This document shows positions 62,462 to 64,000 of a DNA stretch of 64,000 nt, piece after piece. The notes under the pieces were generated by a model. It had not been told where the DNA came from. It saw only the letters and a list, made by a program, of their open reading frames with translations, and ran no database searches. The position numbers were made by a program, and so were the translations under genes. Origin of the DNA: Streptomyces noursei ATCC 11455. Its GTDB lineage: Bacteria > Actinomycetota > Actinomycetes > Streptomycetales > Streptomycetaceae. Every line of letters begins with the position of its first letter. The stretch's first letter is position 1. The stretch is from NCBI RefSeq assembly GCF_001704275.1, contig NZ_CP011533.1, positions 3,410,001 to 3,474,000 on the forward strand. Direction: 5' to 3'.

Positions 62462-63316
62462 TCAGGACGTCCGCGGCAGGCCGGGCGTCCGGAACGCCGG
62501 ATGGCCCAGGTCCCCCGGCAGCGGCGCGGGCCCGGCCCGCCGCGCCTGCCAGCTGCGCAGCAGCGGCCAGGCGGCGACACCCAGGGCGAGCGAGAGCAGA
62601 TGACCCCAGTCGGTCATCGGGTCGATGTAGGTGAGCAGGCCGCTCACCGCCTGATAGCCGCCGGCGGCCAGCAGCGGCCAGCGCGCCCAGGCGGGCAGCA
62701 GCCCGGTGAGCGCCCCGAGGCAGGCCATCACGCCGAAGCTGATCCCGTAGTCGAGGCGGTGCAGGGAGCTGTCCGGCAGCCCGCCGGCGGCGACCGAGAA
62801 GCCGATCGGCACCTCGGTGGCGAGGGTGGCCAGCGCATGCCCGCCGAAGAACACCACCGCGCTGCGCACCCCGCCGATCCGCCGCTCCAGAGCGGTCAGC
62901 ACGAAGAGGAAGGCGATGGCGTACCCCGAGGTCAGCCCGCCGGCGATCCACAGCGCGCTGGCGACCAGCACCAGCAGCGGCGCCTGGGCGAGGTGGACCA
63001 CGTCGGTTCTGGAGCCCTGGAGCAGTGCGGAGACCACGGAGGGGTTGCCGTGCTCGGCGAAGAGCGAGGTGGCCACGAGCAGCAGCGCGTAACCGAACGT
63101 GAAGGGGGTGCCGGTCGGGGTGGGGAGCAGCCGCCAGGGGCGCAGGCCCGTCCAGGGGCGGCGGGCGGCGGGGACCGGGGCGGCGGTGTGCGCGGCCGGC
63201 GCGCCCGCGCCGCCGCGCTGCCGGGGCAGCCCGGCGAGGAGGACCGGCGCACCGTCGTCCGGCGCCGCACCGTCCCCGGCCGGCGCGCCGCCGGCCGTCT
63301 CCACCGCACTCGCCAT
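62462..63316 (-). CDS. Rhomboid-like membrane protein
   Basis: A 284-residue protein with about six membrane segments from residue 70 on. DYGISFGVMACLGAL has the G-x-S-x-G of a rhomboid Ser helix, and GHLLSLALGVAAW could give the catalytic His. The match fits the actinobacterial rhomboid-like family; intramembrane protease activity is likely but not shown. Start ATG 63316 follows AAGGGG. The first 60 residues are Pro/Ala-rich. Confidence 0.82.
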   Translation of the reverse strand: MASAVETAGGAPAGDGAAPDDGAPVLLAGLPRQRGGAGAPAAHTAAPVPAARRPWTGLRPWRLLPTPTGTPFTFGYALLLVATSLFAEHGNPSVVSALLQGSRTDVVHLAQAPLLVLVASALWIAGGLTSGYAIAFLFVLTALERRIGGVRSAVVFFGGHALATLATEVPIGFSVAAGGLPDSSLHRLDYGISFGVMACLGALTGLLPAWARWPLLAAGGYQAVSGLLTYIDPMTDWGHLLSLALGVAAWPLLRSWQARRAGPAPLPGDLGHPAFRTPGLPRTS

Positions 63317-63530
63317 TCCAGGCCCCTTCCGCCGCCCCGCGCACCGTCCGCGTTCCACTGTGCCCGGCCAACCCATGAGTCAGCTGTGTGAGTGATATCC
63401 CTCACAGCCCTCAACCTTCGTACGAGGCACGGCGTTGCGCGTGTCGGCCTCCGGAACCGCCCGGGAACCGTCCCGGAACCGGGTCCGAAACCGTTGGACC
63501 GCCGCGCCGGACTGTGGTCAAGATGGCCGC

Positions 63531-64000
63531 ATGGCTCCCGTTCACCCCTGGCATCCGACCGCCGGCGACGAGCCGGCCGTACGCACCCTCGACCGCCGCG
63601 AGGGCCCCTACGGAGAGGTGGTGCTGCGGCAGCGGGATCCGGCCGCCGCGGACCCCAACACCCTTGCGGCGCCCGAGAGGTGCGGCCCGGTATACGAGAT
63701 CATCGCCAACGGCTGCTTCCTGATGGACACCTCCGACGGCCGCTCCGAACGGCTGCTGGTGGACGCCGCGCTGGCCGCCCTGCCGCCCGACCGCGGGAGC
63801 CCCTCGGTACTGATCGGCGGACTGGGCGTGGGCTTCTCGCTGGCCCGGGCGGCGGACGAGCCACGGTGGGGCCGGATCACGGTCGTGGAGCGGGAGACGG
63901 CGGTGATCGACTGGCACCGCACGGGCCCGCTGGCGGCGGTCTCCGGACCGGCGCTGGCCGATCCCCGTACCGAGATCCTGCACACCGACCTGGTGGCGCA
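63531..64000 (+). CDS. Spermidine synthase-like methyltransferase-fold protein (3' end beyond window)
   Basis: About 156 residues are visible. The N-terminal strand GPYGEVVLRQRDP, CGPVYEIIANGCFLMDTSDGRSERLLVDAAL and the nucleotide-binding VLIGGLGVGFSLARAAD followed by ITVVERETAVIDWHR match the spermine/spermidine synthase family. Many actinobacterial members are not true polyamine synthases. Start ATG 63531; the end lies past the window. Confidence 0.85.
   Translation, partial: MAPVHPWHPTAGDEPAVRTLDRREGPYGEVVLRQRDPAAADPNTLAAPERCGPVYEIIANGCFLMDTSDGRSERLLVDAALAALPPDRGSPSVLIGGLGVGFSLARAADEPRWGRITVVERETAVIDWHRTGPLAAVSGPALADPRTEILHTDLVA

Overview
The window is chromosomal DNA of a Streptomyces or very close relative. 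It is about 70% G+C with strongly GC-biased third codon positions and many GTG/TTG starts. It also carries genus hallmarks: the rho-thrB-thrC-hom-lysA-nrtL gene order, a conservon (cvnA-D), a rodA/pbp pair, and lon with a HAIR-like operator. No origin, rRNA or CRISPR array is visible.

Layout. (1) 1-9243, core, minus strand: rho (3' end cut by the window edge), threonine and lysine biosynthesis, an ArgS-derived protein, a stand-alone response regulator, and plus-strand tRNA-Arg(CCG) with its terminator. (2) About 9.25-37.9 kb, accessory island between the tRNA gene and a cytochrome P450. A minus-strand pair (DUF262 protein, CBS-HEPN protein) diverges from a plus-strand series: SeqA/RAMA-like reader, EVE-like protein, soluble Ser/Thr kinase, SNF2-type ATPase and a 1,846-residue adenine methyltransferase. 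A small block resembling remains of an integrative element follows (DUF6247-like protein, PPOX oxidoreductase, Zn-ribbon protein, GntR). The series resumes with a 2,396-residue DEAD/DUF1998/nuclease-like protein overlapping a RelE-like/UvrD fusion. An IS5-family element and a frameshifted remnant close the island. (3) 38.0-49.6 kb: P450, rodA/pbp, HD protein, ABC ATPase, MarR with a divergent hydrolase, a pair of diiron oxygenase-like proteins, TetR. (4) 49.6-55.7 kb: flavin monooxygenase plus conservon. (5) 56.1-64.0 kb: PP2C-like protein, MarR, secreted GH25 muramidase, lon, pentapeptide-repeat protein, rhomboid-like membrane protein, and the start of a spermidine synthase-like gene.

How the genes may work together. 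The island is the most interesting part. It combines predicted readers of modified DNA (RAMA, EVE), a modifier (methyltransferase), two very large DNA translocase/nuclease-type proteins, a kinase that could signal, and two predicted RNA-targeting domains (HEPN, RelE-like). This looks like a restriction/abortive-infection system related to DISARM class 1 and Druantia, but its gene set matches no named system that I can recall. That reading is inference from domains and gene order. Nothing was searched or computed beyond reading the sequence.
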